Source: CAXXFQ01 sp963674475 (GTDB lineage: Bacteria > Planctomycetota > Planctomycetia > Pirellulales > Thermoguttaceae). From it: DNA of 64,000 bases. Location: contig CAXXFQ010000008.1 of the NCBI GenBank assembly GCA_963674475.2, positions 372,001 through 436,000 of the forward strand, written 5' to 3'. The first letter of the stretch is position 1. Every line of letters starts with the position of its first letter. A program made the translations under genes and the position numbers. Under the pieces are notes generated by a model. It was not told the origin of the DNA. It made no database searches and saw nothing but the letters and a program-made list of their open reading frames with translations. This document shows, piece after piece, positions 7,849 through 17,553 of the stretch.

Positions 7849-8985
7849 CTAATCGAGCCAATCCTTGTTTTTGAGCATGGCGGGAGTGTATTCTTCGGTG
7901 ACGTAGCTGATATCTTTACTGATGAGCGCTTCGACTTCCAGTTTGAAGCCGTTGTCCAACATCATCTTGATCTCTTTTTGCCAGGCTTTTTTCTTCTCGA
8001 ACCAAGGATAGTTGGCGATCTGACGGGCCCGTTTTCGGTCGGTGTCGTTGAGGTTGATCTTCACGCTGTCGGAAAGCGCGCAACGCTCGAAATCCTTGCT
8101 CCGAAGTCCCAAAAAGCGGGCTCCGGGGATCGCCATTCGCTTTGATTCGTAGGCCAGATTGATCGACCCCTGCTTGATGACGCTATAGATGTAATACCCC
8201 CACGGGTCGTTATCCAAAAGGCAATAGACCGGCAGTTTCAGTTCGTTGTGCAGCCGGAAGAGCATTCGACGCACGCCTCGGGGTGGCTGCCCGCCGCCGT
8301 GGATCAAGATGCACTTATGCTTTCGCCAAAATTTATCCTCATTGAACCGCTGCCAGACGGTATCTTTTTCGACATGGAGGACAAACTTGGCGTTGCACTT
8401 TTTGAACTGGATCACTTCCGGCTCGACGATCGACGGGATCCCGTACCCGCCGGAGCCCATTCGGGAGCAATCGATTTCATCGCCGCTGTCGATCAGTTTC
8501 AATTCGCCGACCATGTCCCCTTTTTTCTGGGCGTACAGGTGCAGCTCTTCGCGAAGACTATTGAGGATCACTTCGGTGTCTTCGATAATCGGATCGCATT
8601 CCGACTGCTCGTTGAACGTTTCCTCGCGTGTCCCCTTGATCGAGTGCTTCAGCAGGTAGTAGAGACCTCGAATGCTGGTCGTCTTCCCCTCTTCGATCAG
8701 TTGTTGGGTCCCGGCGCCGACCAACATCGTCTGCATGAAGCTTTTCGCTTGCGATAGGTTGAACAACTGACGTCGAGTCGTGTTCTTACCCATCTCAATG
8801 ATTTTTTTCGTCTGGTTATAATGGACGTTCGAGAGGGTCCGCGACAGGATCTCGAAATGGGGCTCTCGACGTTTTTCCGACGCCGTCACAACCCGATCAG
8901 CCAACCCTTGAAGGTTTTCAAGTGTCTTCAGGTCACGTGGGGTGAGTTTGGGTTTTGCGGTAGTTTTACGGACTTTTTTGGCCAT
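7849..8985 (-). CDS. DNA topoisomerase VI subunit A (Spo11-like)
   Basis: From the ATG at 8985 the product has 378 residues, the normal length for Top6A. The winged-helix CAP region carries the presumed DNA-cleaving Tyr in TSIRGLYYLLKHS (residues 109-110). The Toprim domain follows, with FVLHVEKD (acidic residue) and CLLDNDPWGYY (the DxD metal site). Top6A makes the transient double-strand break in type IIB topoisomerases and needs the ATPase subunit Top6B. No Top6B gene lies next to it or elsewhere in the window. The frame stays open to 9120 upstream, but the MAKKVRK start matches family length better. The N-terminus is strongly basic. Confidence 0.88.
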   Translation of the reverse strand: MAKKVRKTTAKPKLTPRDLKTLENLQGLADRVVTASEKRREPHFEILSRTLSNVHYNQTKKIIEMGKNTTRRQLFNLSQAKSFMQTMLVGAGTQQLIEEGKTTSIRGLYYLLKHSIKGTREETFNEQSECDPIIEDTEVILNSLREELHLYAQKKGDMVGELKLIDSGDEIDCSRMGSGGYGIPSIVEPEVIQFKKCNAKFVLHVEKDTVWQRFNEDKFWRKHKCILIHGGGQPPRGVRRMLFRLHNELKLPVYCLLDNDPWGYYIYSVIKQGSINLAYESKRMAIPGARFLGLRSKDFERCALSDSVKINLNDTDRKRARQIANYPWFEKKKAWQKEIKMMLDNGFKLEVEALISKDISYVTEEYTPAMLKNKDWLD

Positions 8986-9366
8986 CTTCGCTCTGCTTCT
9001 ACTCGTCAGTTTTATCCCTAGGGAATGGCGAATCCAGTGGTGCACGTTGGCTCGGAACCTTTGGTCCCGGCGGCGTTTTTCCTTCTTCGATAAACCGCCA
9101 TTATACCCCATTGGCGCCAAAGAAAAATAACGATCTCAAAAATCTCTTAAGGGTCGCCCTCAATTGTCCCATCTTTCTTACGCGGCTCAACGACAAGATA
9201 CGCAACGCCTGTTTTTTTATTGAAAAAAATGGAGGCGAATTTTCTTTTCGGAATCAGAGTCCCTTCGCCCGTTTTGTCTCGAAAAAATACCCCTTATCAG
9301 ACGTAAGCCTCAACGGCCGATTTATGTGGTCTTGATTTGAAAAAAATAAAAAGCGACAAATCGCTC

Positions 9367-9395
9367 TTGACCCAAAATCGAGAATCCTCTATCCT
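9367..9395 (+). promoter_or_regulatory. Strong sigma-70-type promoter
   Basis: TTGACC (9367-9372) and TATCCT (9390-9395) are separated by exactly 17 nt. No large gene follows; the unit ends at the terminator at 9786-9822. Confidence 0.6.
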
Positions 9396-9399
9396 TACC

Positions 9400-9822
9400 C
9401 ACTCATCGATGAAACTGGTGGCTGGTAATGGACTTAAAGCCATCGCATTTTATCCCGACGACGTCTGTTCGGGATGGGTCTGCACTGGACTGCCCCAAGG
9501 ATGAGGGCATGTCTGCGACCGCTGAAGCCAAGTACCGCCGGCATGGAGGCTGGCTGGTACGCTTCAGATTAGACCAAGAAAACGAAGGCCAAAATTGACC
9601 TTGACGGTTTCACGCCGATCGGGTTCAATACGCCAAGAATCACAGATGAACGCGTCCTTTTTTGTGGACTCCTTGCCCGCAGATAAGGATGGCAACCACG
9701 TCACTCGAAATCGACCTGAAACTTTATTAGGCCCTTCGAACGACCTGGAGCTTCCAATCGCTCCCGGAAAAGATTGATGTCCTTCGCCCCCCTGGGACAC
9801 AGCCTTTCCGGGGGCTTTTTTT
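9400..9822 (+). ncRNA. Candidate structured RNA or micro-ORF transcript
   Basis: This is a self-contained transcription unit: promoter at 9367-9395 and a strong terminator at 9786-9822. In between are two stable hairpins: ATCCCGA/TCGGGAT (9452-9475), and CTGAAGC with GTACC pairing with GGTAC and GCTTCAG (9522-9567, about 12 bp with one bulge). I could not match it to RNase P, tmRNA, SRP, 6S or 5S RNA. It also contains short open frames, one of 56 codons from ATG 9428 (MDLKPSHFIPTTS...) and one of 43 codons from ATG 9646 that stops just before the terminator. A peptide-coding role therefore cannot be excluded. Confidence 0.45.
9786..9822 (+). terminator. Rho-independent terminator
   Basis: GCCCCC pairs with GGGGGC, followed by TTTTTTT. 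It ends the unit that starts at the promoter at 9367. Confidence 0.75.
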
Positions 9823-9863
9823 CTTTGGTGCTTCCGCACCGACTCACTAAACCCGTTCCCGGC

Positions 9864-10040
9864 GGCTAGGAGCCGCGGCCAGACCGGCGTTACCACGCCG
9901 TTGTCTGAACCCGCTCCCGTTGGTCGCTGGTATTTTCTTGAGGGATCTTTCTTCGGCTAAGAGTCGCGACCAGACTGGCGTTACCACGTCGTTGCCTGAA
10001 CCCGCTTCCGTTGGTCGCTGGTATTTTCTTGAAGGGTCTG
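9864..10040. repeat. Two ~87-bp direct repeats in tandem
   Basis: Copy 1 begins at 9864 (GGCTAGGAGCCGCGGCCAGA) and copy 2 at 9955 (GGCTAAGAGTCGCGACCAGA), a 91-bp period. Both end in the same GTTGGTCGCTGGTATTTTCT stretch. Most differences are transitions. The repeat lies in the gene-free segment between the RNA unit and pheT; no coding function is apparent. Confidence 0.75.
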
Positions 10041-10152
10041 CTTCTTCTCTGTGGGCATGGTGGAAACGTCCGTGGTAATTCCTTCTTTGACCAGTGCTGC
10101 TTTATTGAAGGGGGCGCAACTGTGTTCCGAAAGAAAAACCGGTCCAAGAAAT

Positions 10153-10186
10153 AAAGAAAGAGCGATTTGGATAACCGCTCTTTCTT
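10153..10186 (-). terminator. Terminator after pheT
   Basis: AAGAAAGAGCG pairs with CGCTCTTTCTT around a 12-nt loop, 27 bp beyond the pheT stop. On the minus strand it is followed by a T-rich tract. Confidence 0.65.
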
Positions 10187-10212
10187 GACAATTCTTGTTT
10201 CGCGTTGATCGG

Positions 10213-12228
10213 CTACGCGCGAAGCTCCGCGCTGTGGGCCGTCTTGCAGGCCTCGACAATCTGGTCACGAACCTGATCGGACTCTTGGCTGGTCAGAGTC
10301 CCTTCGCTCGAACGAAGCACCAGCGTCATCAACAGGCTCTTCTTCCCGGCTCCCAAACGATCGGCGTCCCGATAGGTGTCCGCATAATGAAGGTCTTCGT
10401 AGTAATCGCCCGCGTGTTCCCGAACCGTCGCCGCCAGATCGGTCCATCGAACCGACTCGTCGACCACAAAGTTCAAGTCACGCGTCATTGCCGGGAAAGC
10501 CGGCAACGGCTGATATTGTGGAATCGCTTCAGTCGCCTCCAAAAGTTGCGGGAAACTCACCTCGGCGACCGTGGCCGGGCGTCGAAGGTCGAACCGCTTA
10601 AGCCCTTCCTGACTCAGCTGACCAAGATACCCGATCGGCTTGCCGTTAAGTAGCAAACGACCACTGACCGCCGGGTCGAGCTGATCGATCTGAACCGCTT
10701 CAATTTCCAGCCGCAGCTTCGGATTCAGCGCGGCGAGAACCGATTCAATCGCCCCTTTGACCTCGAGGAAATCGCGACAACTTACCAACGCCAGCATCGG
10801 CTCTTCGATGGGCAACGCTTCGCTCTGTGGCAGATAGACTTTGGCGATTTCGAACAGCTCGATCCACTCGTTCGACAACGCCTCGTTCGTCTTGCGTGCC
10901 GAAAGCAGACTCGGCACCAAACTCTTCCGCAATCGATCGGCCCCACGCAAAATGGGCGTGATCGTTTGAAGCGGCTCTTGGTCACTCCAGGGGCTGAACG
11001 CTTGCGAGGTTTCAAGGTCGACCGCGCTTAAGGTCACTGCTTCATCGTAGCCCAAAGCGGTCAGCACGCCGCGGATTTTCGAGGCGACCCGGTCCTCAAA
11101 CCGACGAACCGACGCGGTCATCGCCACGCCCACGTTTTGCGGAATCTTCTCGTAACCGTGAATTCGCGCGACCTCTTCGACCAAATCGATTTCTCGCGTC
11201 AGGTCGCGTCGCCAGGTCGGTGGGATCACTTCAATCCGCTCGGCGTCGGCTCGAACTTCTTCGTTGCCCAGCTTGGTTAAAATCGTTCGGATTTCCTTCA
11301 CCGGCACCTCGATCCCGAGGATTCGCTCGACCTGATCGATTCGAAGGGTCACCGATTCACGCGCTGGCGGCTGGGGACCGACATCGATGACCCCCTCGCA
11401 AAGCTCGCCCCCGGCCAGATCGAGAATCATCTCGCAACAACGGCGGCTGGCCCAGTCGATCCCACCCGAATCGATACGTCGTTCGAATCGGTAGGACGAA
11501 TCGCTGTGCAGGTTCAACCGTCGGGCCGCGTTGCGGATTGCCAGTGGGTCGAACTCGGCCGCCTCGACGAGAATATCCTTCGTCGTTCGGCCAATCTCAG
11601 TCGCTGCACCGCCCATGACCCCGCCGATGGCGACCGGATTTTCGACGTCGGCAATGATGCACATTCCCGGTTCGAGTTCATACTCGCGATGGTCGATCGC
11701 CTCGATGGTTTCTTTTGGCTTCGGCTCGCGGACGATGATTTCGCCCCCTTGGAGCTTGGCTAAATCGAACGTATGTAGCGGTTGACCGCATTCCAACAGG
11801 ACATAATTGGAAATGTCGACGATATTGTTGACCGGCGTGATGCCGACCGCGTCGAGCCGATTGGCCAGCCAGTCGGGACTCGGGCCGACCTTCACGCCGC
11901 GAATCACTCGCGCCGTATATCGCTCGCAAAGCTCGGGGCAATCGATGCGAACCCGCACGAGATCCTCGACCGCCGAGCCGGATGCTTGAGGTTGCGCTTC
12001 GGGAATCTTCAGCGCCTGGCCCCAAAGCACGGCCACTTCCCGCGCGACGCCCAGATGTCCCAGGCAGTCGGGCCGGTTGCTGGTTACCTCGAGGTCGATC
12101 GCCCAGTCGTTTTCCAGCCGTATGGTTTCTTCGTGGTTTAACCCGGCCATCATCATGCGCTGCTCGAATTCTTCCACAGGCATGTCGAGCCGAACGTAAT
12201 CTTTGAGCCAATTCCAAGAAACGATCAT
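10213..12228 (-). CDS. pheT: Phenylalanine-tRNA ligase beta subunit, short form
   Basis: This 671-residue beta subunit of the alpha2-beta2 PheRS begins MIVSWNWLKDYVRLDMP and runs through B3/B4 (LEVTSNRPDCLGHLGVAREV, editing region), the B5 domain (PTWRRDLTREIDLVEEVARIHGYEKIP) and a C-terminal anticodon-binding domain (FPAMTRDLNFVVDE). It is about 120 residues shorter than typical beta subunits. The OB-fold tRNA-binding insertion that normally follows residue 40 is absent: MMMAGLNHEET leads almost directly into LEVTSNRPD. It lies 84 bp downstream of pheS at the end of the translation cluster. Confidence 0.95.
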   Translation of the reverse strand: MIVSWNWLKDYVRLDMPVEEFEQRMMMAGLNHEETIRLENDWAIDLEVTSNRPDCLGHLGVAREVAVLWGQALKIPEAQPQASGSAVEDLVRVRIDCPELCERYTARVIRGVKVGPSPDWLANRLDAVGITPVNNIVDISNYVLLECGQPLHTFDLAKLQGGEIIVREPKPKETIEAIDHREYELEPGMCIIADVENPVAIGGVMGGAATEIGRTTKDILVEAAEFDPLAIRNAARRLNLHSDSSYRFERRIDSGGIDWASRRCCEMILDLAGGELCEGVIDVGPQPPARESVTLRIDQVERILGIEVPVKEIRTILTKLGNEEVRADAERIEVIPPTWRRDLTREIDLVEEVARIHGYEKIPQNVGVAMTASVRRFEDRVASKIRGVLTALGYDEAVTLSAVDLETSQAFSPWSDQEPLQTITPILRGADRLRKSLVPSLLSARKTNEALSNEWIELFEIAKVYLPQSEALPIEEPMLALVSCRDFLEVKGAIESVLAALNPKLRLEIEAVQIDQLDPAVSGRLLLNGKPIGYLGQLSQEGLKRFDLRRPATVAEVSFPQLLEATEAIPQYQPLPAFPAMTRDLNFVVDESVRWTDLAATVREHAGDYYEDLHYADTYRDADRLGAGKKSLLMTLVLRSSEGTLTSQESDQVRDQIVEACKTAHSAELRA

Positions 12229-12312
12229 TGGATATCCGTGTTATTCTTTTTCAAAGGAAAAAACCGTTTTCGAATCTCAAAACCCTTTTCGGAAAAGATT
12301 CGACAAGGAAGC

Positions 12313-13356
12313 TTAAAACTGCGCTAAAAATCGCACGTCGTTCTTATACAGTTCGCGGATGTCGGTGATGCCGAAACGTCGCATGCAGATCCGCTCAATC
12401 CCCAACCCAAACGCGAAACCGGCGACCTCGTCCGGATCGTAGCCGACCGACCGCAAAACGTTCGGATCGACCATTCCCGCGCCGCCGAACTCGATCCAAC
12501 GCCCGTGCCAACTCATGTCGACCTCGACGCTCGGTTCGGTGAACGGGAAGAACGACGGGCGGAAACGCACTTCGACGTCGTCTTCGAAGAAACTCTCGGC
12601 AAACAGATGCAAAATGCTCTTCAAGTCGGCCATGGTCACCCGGTCGGAGACCAACAGGCCTTCGATCTGATGGAACATCGGGTAATGGGTCGCGTCGGCC
12701 GTGTCGGGACGATAGACGCGTCCGAGAGAAATGATCCGCACCGGCGGCTTGGTCTTTTCCATCGAACGGATTTGAACCGTACTCGTCTGGCTGCGCAACA
12801 TCCAGTGGTCGTTGCCCATTGGAACGGCCCCTTTTCCAGCGGCCATTTGGGCGGTCGCCAGATAGAAGTTGTCCAGCGGGTCGCGTGCCGGGTGTTCCAT
12901 CGAAATGTTCAACGCGTCGAAGTTGTGCCAAAGGTCTTCCACCTCGGGCCCTTCCACGACGTTGAAGCCCAACCGGCCCATGATGTCGCACAGCTCCTCG
13001 ATCGTCTGGGTAATCGGGTGAACGTGACCCAGTGGCGGTCGGACGCCGGGAACCGTCGGGTCGAACAACTCGGCCGTCGTGGCAGTGCCGGCAGATTTTT
13101 CCAGCCGGTCGCTGGCCGCAGTGAAAGCCGCGTCAATCTGTTTCTTGACCTCGTTGAATCGCTTTCCGGCGGTCGGTTTGTCGGCCTTGTCGACTTTGCC
13201 GAGCCCTTTTTGGACCTCTTTGAGGCGACCGCTTTTGGCGCCGAGATACTCGATGCGGATCTGCTCCAACGCCTCCTGGTCGACTGCCGACTCAAAAGCT
13301 TCGGTTGCCTGCGTAACGAGATTGTCCAACGCTTGAAGAAAACTTGTTAATGCCAT
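12313..13356 (-). CDS. pheS: Phenylalanine-tRNA ligase alpha subunit
   Basis: From ATG 13356 the product is 347 residues, normal for PheS. It has an N-terminal coiled coil ([20 protein letters not shown]), then the class II core: motif 1 region [19 protein letters not shown], motif 2 [21 protein letters not shown], and motif 3 [18 protein letters not shown]. It charges tRNA-Phe together with PheT. The open frame extends upstream to 13470, but the [10 protein letters not shown] start matches the family. A terminator-like hairpin at 13451-13494 separates it from rplT and may act as an attenuator. Confidence 0.95.
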   Translation of the reverse strand: MALTSFLQALDNLVTQATEAFESAVDQEALEQIRIEYLGAKSGRLKEVQKGLGKVDKADKPTAGKRFNEVKKQIDAAFTAASDRLEKSAGTATTAELFDPTVPGVRPPLGHVHPITQTIEELCDIMGRLGFNVVEGPEVEDLWHNFDALNISMEHPARDPLDNFYLATAQMAAGKGAVPMGNDHWMLRSQTSTVQIRSMEKTKPPVRIISLGRVYRPDTADATHYPMFHQIEGLLVSDRVTMADLKSILHLFAESFFEDDVEVRFRPSFFPFTEPSVEVDMSWHGRWIEFGGAGMVDPNVLRSVGYDPDEVAGFAFGLGIERICMRRFGITDIRELYKNDVRFLAQF

Positions 13357-13450
13357 GATTTTACACCAATTCTCGTTTAAAAACCGCACGTTACCGCATG
13401 TTTTGCCCGCGTGTTTCGCCCGCGTGGGACCGTTTGGCCGGAGTCCCAGA

Positions 13451-13494
13451 AAAAAACGAGAGACGGACACCCGGGTCCCGCCTCTCGCTTTTTG
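13451..13494 (-). terminator. Hairpin between rplT and pheS (terminator/attenuator)
   Basis: On the minus strand GCGAGAGGCGGG pairs with the CCG/CTCTCG arm and is followed by TTTTTTT. It lies 70 bp after the rplT stop and 95 bp before the pheS start, so it could end the ribosomal-protein message or regulate pheST by attenuation. Confidence 0.7.
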
Positions 13495-13563
13495 TGATTC
13501 TTATTGACGTCTCGTGTTTCCCGAAGCTTTGCTTCGGTCCGAGAACCGCTTCCTCAAAAGAGA

Positions 13564-13923
13564 TCAGGCGGTGGCCAGTGCTTCCTTTGCCTTCTCGACG
13601 ACCTGAGCGAACCCTTGCGGATCGGCAATCGCCATATCGGCAAGCATCTTCCGGTTCAGTTCGATTTGGGCTTTTTGAAGACCGTTGATAAACTGGCTGT
13701 AACGGATCCCGTGTTCACGAGCGGCCGCGTTGATCCGGATGATCCAGAGCTTACGGAATTCACGCTTTCGGACTCGACGGTCACGATAAGCGTAAACTTC
13801 ACTACGGATCAAAGTTTCCTTGACGGTCCTCAGAAGGTTACCGCGACCTCCCTGATACCCTTTCGCCTTCTTGTAAAGACGTCGTTTCGCCTTATTTCTG
13901 GCGGAACCTTTGATTGTTCTCAT
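13564..13923 (-). CDS. rplT: 50S ribosomal protein L20
   Basis: This 119-residue basic protein starts [20 protein letters not shown] and contains [44 protein letters not shown] and [19 protein letters not shown], all diagnostic of L20. It binds 23S rRNA early in large-subunit assembly and in other bacteria represses translation of its own operon. The opening (MRT rather than MPR) is slightly unusual. It follows rpmI with a 316-bp gap. Confidence 0.97.
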   Translation of the reverse strand: MRTIKGSARNKAKRRLYKKAKGYQGGRGNLLRTVKETLIRSEVYAYRDRRVRKREFRKLWIIRINAAAREHGIRYSQFINGLQKAQIELNRKMLADMAIADPQGFAQVVEKAKEALATA

Positions 13924-14090
13924 CGAATTTTTCCTTTCTTAATTCTTCATCAACGGAATCAAGGCCCTTCGGAGTCATCGCTGCGAGTCAAAAAGTGGAG
14001 AAATCACCATCTTTTGCGATCAACCACACTCTCACGACTCAGGCATCTTCCAAAGCGTTTCCAGCCCGTCCCGCGTCCAGTACCAAGTTT

Positions 14091-14211
14091 TAGAACGATT
14101 TTCACTCTGAGGGGGGGAGCGGATTCTTTGCAATCAACGTGAATGCGAAAGAAATTTACCCGATCCAAGGACCGCCTTTGAGGCAATCATGGGATCTTTC
14201 CCGCTTCCGGT
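14091..14211. repeat. Dispersed intergenic repeat, copy of ~121 bp
   Basis: The left end TAGAACGATTTTCACTCTGAGG matches 52747 onward, and the right end (14178-14211) matches 52830-52863 and 4361-4394 without gaps. Both ends keep the same spacing as in the 52.7-kb copy. It fills the gap between rplT and rpmI. Confidence 0.6.
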
Positions 14212-14239
14212 GAAGCGCTAACGTTGACTGAAAATCGGT

Positions 14240-14443
14240 CTAGTAGCTATACTTCCCGAGCGCTTCGCGGATCTTTTCCGATTCCATATCCGCAACGACA
14301 CCGGTCCCGCGAAGATCACGCTTTCGCTTATGGTCCATCCGGGCAGCCAAGTGGCTCGTACCGCTGTGGCGGTGCTTTGCCTTCCCCTTGGCGGTCAAGC
14401 GGAATCGTTTCTTCGTCCCTTTGTGCGTCTTTTGTTTCGGCAT
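14240..14443 (-). CDS. rpmI: 50S ribosomal protein L35
   Basis: This 67-residue basic protein starts MPKQKTHKGTKKRFRLTAKG and continues KAKHRHSGTSHLAARMDHKRKRDL, the L35 pattern. Its place between infC and rplT is the conserved order. The 332-bp leader upstream can fold, and may carry the operator for L20 feedback. Confidence 0.97.
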   Translation of the reverse strand: MPKQKTHKGTKKRFRLTAKGKAKHRHSGTSHLAARMDHKRKRDLRGTGVVADMESEKIREALGKYSY

Positions 14444-14775
14444 AATACAAAACCAAATTCGTTTTTAAAATGTCTTCACCTTCCCGTTTGCCACGGAAAA
14501 GCGTTCAGCCGATCATGTAAAACGTCCCATTATAAAACGGGACCGACCACATGGAAAGTGGGATCGGCTAAAAAAGAATAAAAGTGAAGGAGAACCGAAC
14601 CGAAGCGACCGGATGCGAGCAATAAAACAAGCCGATTAGCCTCACATTACCGAACAGGCAGGCCGACTTACGAAAAGGCAGTAATGCCCTCAGCTAGGGG
14701 GGTAATGCCTGTTTGCGGCCACACCCCCCCCTTACTTCGGTACCATTTAGATCGCGAACCGTTTAAATCGCGAAC
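14444..14775 (-). promoter_or_regulatory. Structured infC-rpmI intergenic leader
   Basis: The spacer is unusually long for an infC-rpmI gap. It contains the pair AGCCGATC/GATCGGCT enclosing a second stem GTCCC/GGGAC (14507-14570), and another foldable block with AGGCAGTAATGCC and GGTAATGCCTG (14660-14715). In other bacteria this region carries the L20-binding operator; that role here is inference. Confidence 0.4.
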
Positions 14776-15300
14776 CTATTTCGGCGAAACGATACAGGAA
14801 ATCCGGCGGCCTTGCTTATTGGGCGACGACTCGAGCTTCCCGACGTCCTCAAGCTGCCGGATGATCTCATTCATCACCTTTTGGCCTTCGGCAATGTGAG
14901 CCATCTCCCGACCACGGAATTGGACAGTCAACAGGACTTTGTCCTTGTGTTCCAGGAAATCGCGTGCCCGATTCACCTTGACCAGGATGTCATGCTTGCC
15001 CGTTTTGGGGCGAACACGAATCTCCTTGACTTTCGTCTGGTGGGAGTGAGTGCGGTTCTGTCGCTTTTTTTGCTGGTACTTGAACTTTCCAAAGTCCATA
15101 ATGCGACAGACCGGAGGGTTTTCATTGGGGGCCACCTCAACGAGATCCAGCCCCGCATCTCGAGCGGCATTGAGCGCTTCGGGCGTTGGCAAGATTCCCA
15201 ACTGATCCCCTTCGGCCCCAACAACACGAACCTGGGGGGTTCGAATTTGATTATTTACCCGTTGTTTTGGTTCCGCCGCCACCGACCTCATTTTCGCCAT
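14776..15300 (-). CDS. infC: Translation initiation factor IF-3
   Basis: The 174-residue product has the two IF-3 domains: N-terminal [21 protein letters not shown] with [21 protein letters not shown], a linker [16 protein letters not shown], and the C-terminal [20 protein letters not shown] and [16 protein letters not shown]-3 binds the 30S subunit and checks start-codon choice. The start is chosen at ATG 15300; an in-frame TTG lies two codons upstream and no clear Shine-Dalgarno is visible. A weak start is common for infC and allows self-regulation. It lies 282 bp downstream of thrS. Confidence 0.96.
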   Translation of the reverse strand: MAKMRSVAAEPKQRVNNQIRTPQVRVVGAEGDQLGILPTPEALNAARDAGLDLVEVAPNENPPVCRIMDFGKFKYQQKKRQNRTHSHQTKVKEIRVRPKTGKHDILVKVNRARDFLEHKDKVLLTVQFRGREMAHIAEGQKVMNEIIRQLEDVGKLESSPNKQGRRISCIVSPK

Positions 15301-15582
15301 GAACAATCCAGTACTAGCCTAAACGTAAAAAACTCAATTCCCCGTCTGTCCGGGGCCCAGTTTACCAAAAAGCGGCGGATTCGGTTCTTGACGAAAATTC
15401 CCCGCTCACATTACTTCGCATACCGAACGAGCAGAACCAAAACCACCCAAAGGGGTCGATTCACTCTAATTACAGAGTATTTCGGAAAATCCGGTTCAAG
15501 TCAACCAGTTTTCTCGGTAAAGTCGCTTTGGTTTAACCTAAATTCGCGACCGATACCCCTCTCTGGTGGAGCTTTTGGCCTC

Positions 15583-17553
15583 TTACGATTTAACCGCGTG
15601 AATTACCTTCAAATCGATCTCCTCTCGGAGATGGGCCATCGCTTCCTTAAGTGGCATCGCGCCCAGGTCGCCTTCGATCCGATCGCGAACCGCCACCGCG
15701 CCCGATTCGGCCTCACGACCTCCAATGATAAACATATACGGCAGAAGTTCCAACCGGGCGTCGCGAATCTTTGCCCCGATCTTCTCCGATCGATAGTCGC
15801 CCGTCACGCGGAATCCGGCCTCGCGAAGTTTCTGCTCGACTCGACGGCCATAATCCTCGAACTTTTGGCTGACCACCAAGACGCGGACTTGTTCCGGCGC
15901 CAACCAGAGCGGAAACGCCCCGGCGAAATGCTCGATCAGCATCCCGGTGAACCGCTCCAGCGATCCGAACGGCGCCCGGTGGATCATGACCGGCCGGTGC
16001 GGCTGGTTGTCCGAACCAATATATTCTAGGTTAAAACGTTGCTCACTCGGCAGATTGTAGTCCAACTGGACCGTGCCGAGCTGCCATTCGCGACCGATAC
16101 AGTCCGAAGCGACAAAGTCGGCCTTGGGGCCGTAAAACGCCGCCTCGCCGATCTCGATTTCCAGATTCGGCAGCCCCAACTCGCGACAGACATTTTCCAA
16201 CGCCGTCTCGGCCTTGTCCCAGACCTCGGGGTTGCCGACATATTTGTCGCTGGCCGGGTCGCGAAAACTCAGCCGGACCCGATAATCCTTCAGCCCCAGG
16301 GTTTCAAGGACAAACTGGGTCATCTCGATGCAGCCCCGGAACTCGTCGGCCACTTGGTCTTCGGTGCAGAAGATATGGGCGTCGTCCTGCGTAAACCCGC
16401 GGACTCGGGTCATCCCGCTCAGCTCGCCCGACTGTTCGAACCGGTGGACCAGCCCCAGTTCGGCGATCCGAAACGGCAGATCCCGATAACTTCGGGGCCG
16501 CGATTGATAGATCTTGATATGGTGTGGACAGTTCATCGGACGCAACAAATACCGGTCGCCGTCTTCCAGCTCGATCGGCGGGAATTGGCTGTCGGCATAG
16601 TAAGGATAATGGCCCGACGTCTCGTACAGATTAACCCGACCAATCGTCGGCGTATAGACCGGCTGGTAACCCCGTTTCAGAAGTTCCCCGTAAATGAAGT
16701 TTTCCAGCTCACGACGAATGGTCGCTCCCTTGGGCAACCACATGACCAGCCCGGAACCGACCTCCGGGTCGATCAAGAACAGGTCGTGCTGCTTGCCCAG
16801 AACCCGGTGGTCCCGTTTTTTGGCCTCTTCGAGGCGGCTTAGATGCTTTTTGAGGTCTTTTCTACTGAACCAGGCGGTCCCGTACAGCCGTTGAAGCTGG
16901 CGATTCGAGGCGTCTCCCTTCCAGTAGGCCCCGGCGACCGACATCAGCTTCACCGCCCCGATCATTCCCGGACGTGGGATATGCGGGCCGCGACAAAGGT
17001 CGATAAATTCCCCCTGTCGGTAGAAACTGACCGTTTCCTCTTCGCCCAGCCCCTCTTGGATATGTTCGACCTTGAGCTTCTGGCCCAAATCGCTCAAAAG
17101 CTCGATCGCCCGGTCTCGCGGCTCGACAACCCGTTCAAACGGCTCGTCCTCCTTGATAATTTTGGCCATCTCGGCCTCGATCTTCGGGAAATCGGCCTCA
17201 CTGATCGAGTGCTCCAGGGCGAAATCGTAGTAAAATCCGTTGTCGACCGTCGGCCCGAACGCCAGCTCGACCCCGTCGAACAGTCGCATCACGGCCCGCG
17301 CCATGACATGGGCGCACGAGTGACGCATGATCTCCATCGCTTCGGGATCTTTTTTGGTAATCAATCGCAGGGCGACCTGGCCCTCTTCCGGCAACGGCGT
17401 GTCGGCTCCCGTCAGGACACCATCGACCTCGGCCGCCACGGTCGCCTTGGCCAGCCCGGCCCCAATTTCCGCGGCGACATCGATCGGGCGAACCCGCTGT
17501 GAGAATTCTAAAACGGCCCCATCAGGCAAAGTGACTTTCAGCATTTTTTTCAT
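15583..17553 (-). CDS. thrS: Threonine-tRNA ligase
   Basis: The 656-residue enzyme has an N-terminal TGS domain ([19 protein letters not shown]), the editing domain with [16 protein letters not shown] and GFYYDFAL, the class II core ([32 protein letters not shown] with a zinc-binding Cys, [32 protein letters not shown]) and the C-terminal anticodon domain ([19 protein letters not shown]). Full length, no anomalies. It leads the conserved cluster with infC, rpmI, rplT and pheST. Confidence 0.97.
   Translation of the reverse strand: MKKMLKVTLPDGAVLEFSQRVRPIDVAAEIGAGLAKATVAAEVDGVLTGADTPLPEEGQVALRLITKKDPEAMEIMRHSCAHVMARAVMRLFDGVELAFGPTVDNGFYYDFALEHSISEADFPKIEAEMAKIIKEDEPFERVVEPRDRAIELLSDLGQKLKVEHIQEGLGEEETVSFYRQGEFIDLCRGPHIPRPGMIGAVKLMSVAGAYWKGDASNRQLQRLYGTAWFSRKDLKKHLSRLEEAKKRDHRVLGKQHDLFLIDPEVGSGLVMWLPKGATIRRELENFIYGELLKRGYQPVYTPTIGRVNLYETSGHYPYYADSQFPPIELEDGDRYLLRPMNCPHHIKIYQSRPRSYRDLPFRIAELGLVHRFEQSGELSGMTRVRGFTQDDAHIFCTEDQVADEFRGCIEMTQFVLETLGLKDYRVRLSFRDPASDKYVGNPEVWDKAETALENVCRELGLPNLEIEIGEAAFYGPKADFVASDCIGREWQLGTVQLDYNLPSEQRFNLEYIGSDNQPHRPVMIHRAPFGSLERFTGMLIEHFAGAFPLWLAPEQVRVLVVSQKFEDYGRRVEQKLREAGFRVTGDYRSEKIGAKIRDARLELLPYMFIIGGREAESGAVAVRDRIEGDLGAMPLKEAMAHLREEIDLKVIHAVKS

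Noticed and set aside
9420..9480. 5S rRNA, because of the block GTTCGGGATGGGT
   Set aside because: The complementary strand lacks the rest of the 5S consensus (loop C to helix IV), and the flanking stems do not pair as in 5S.
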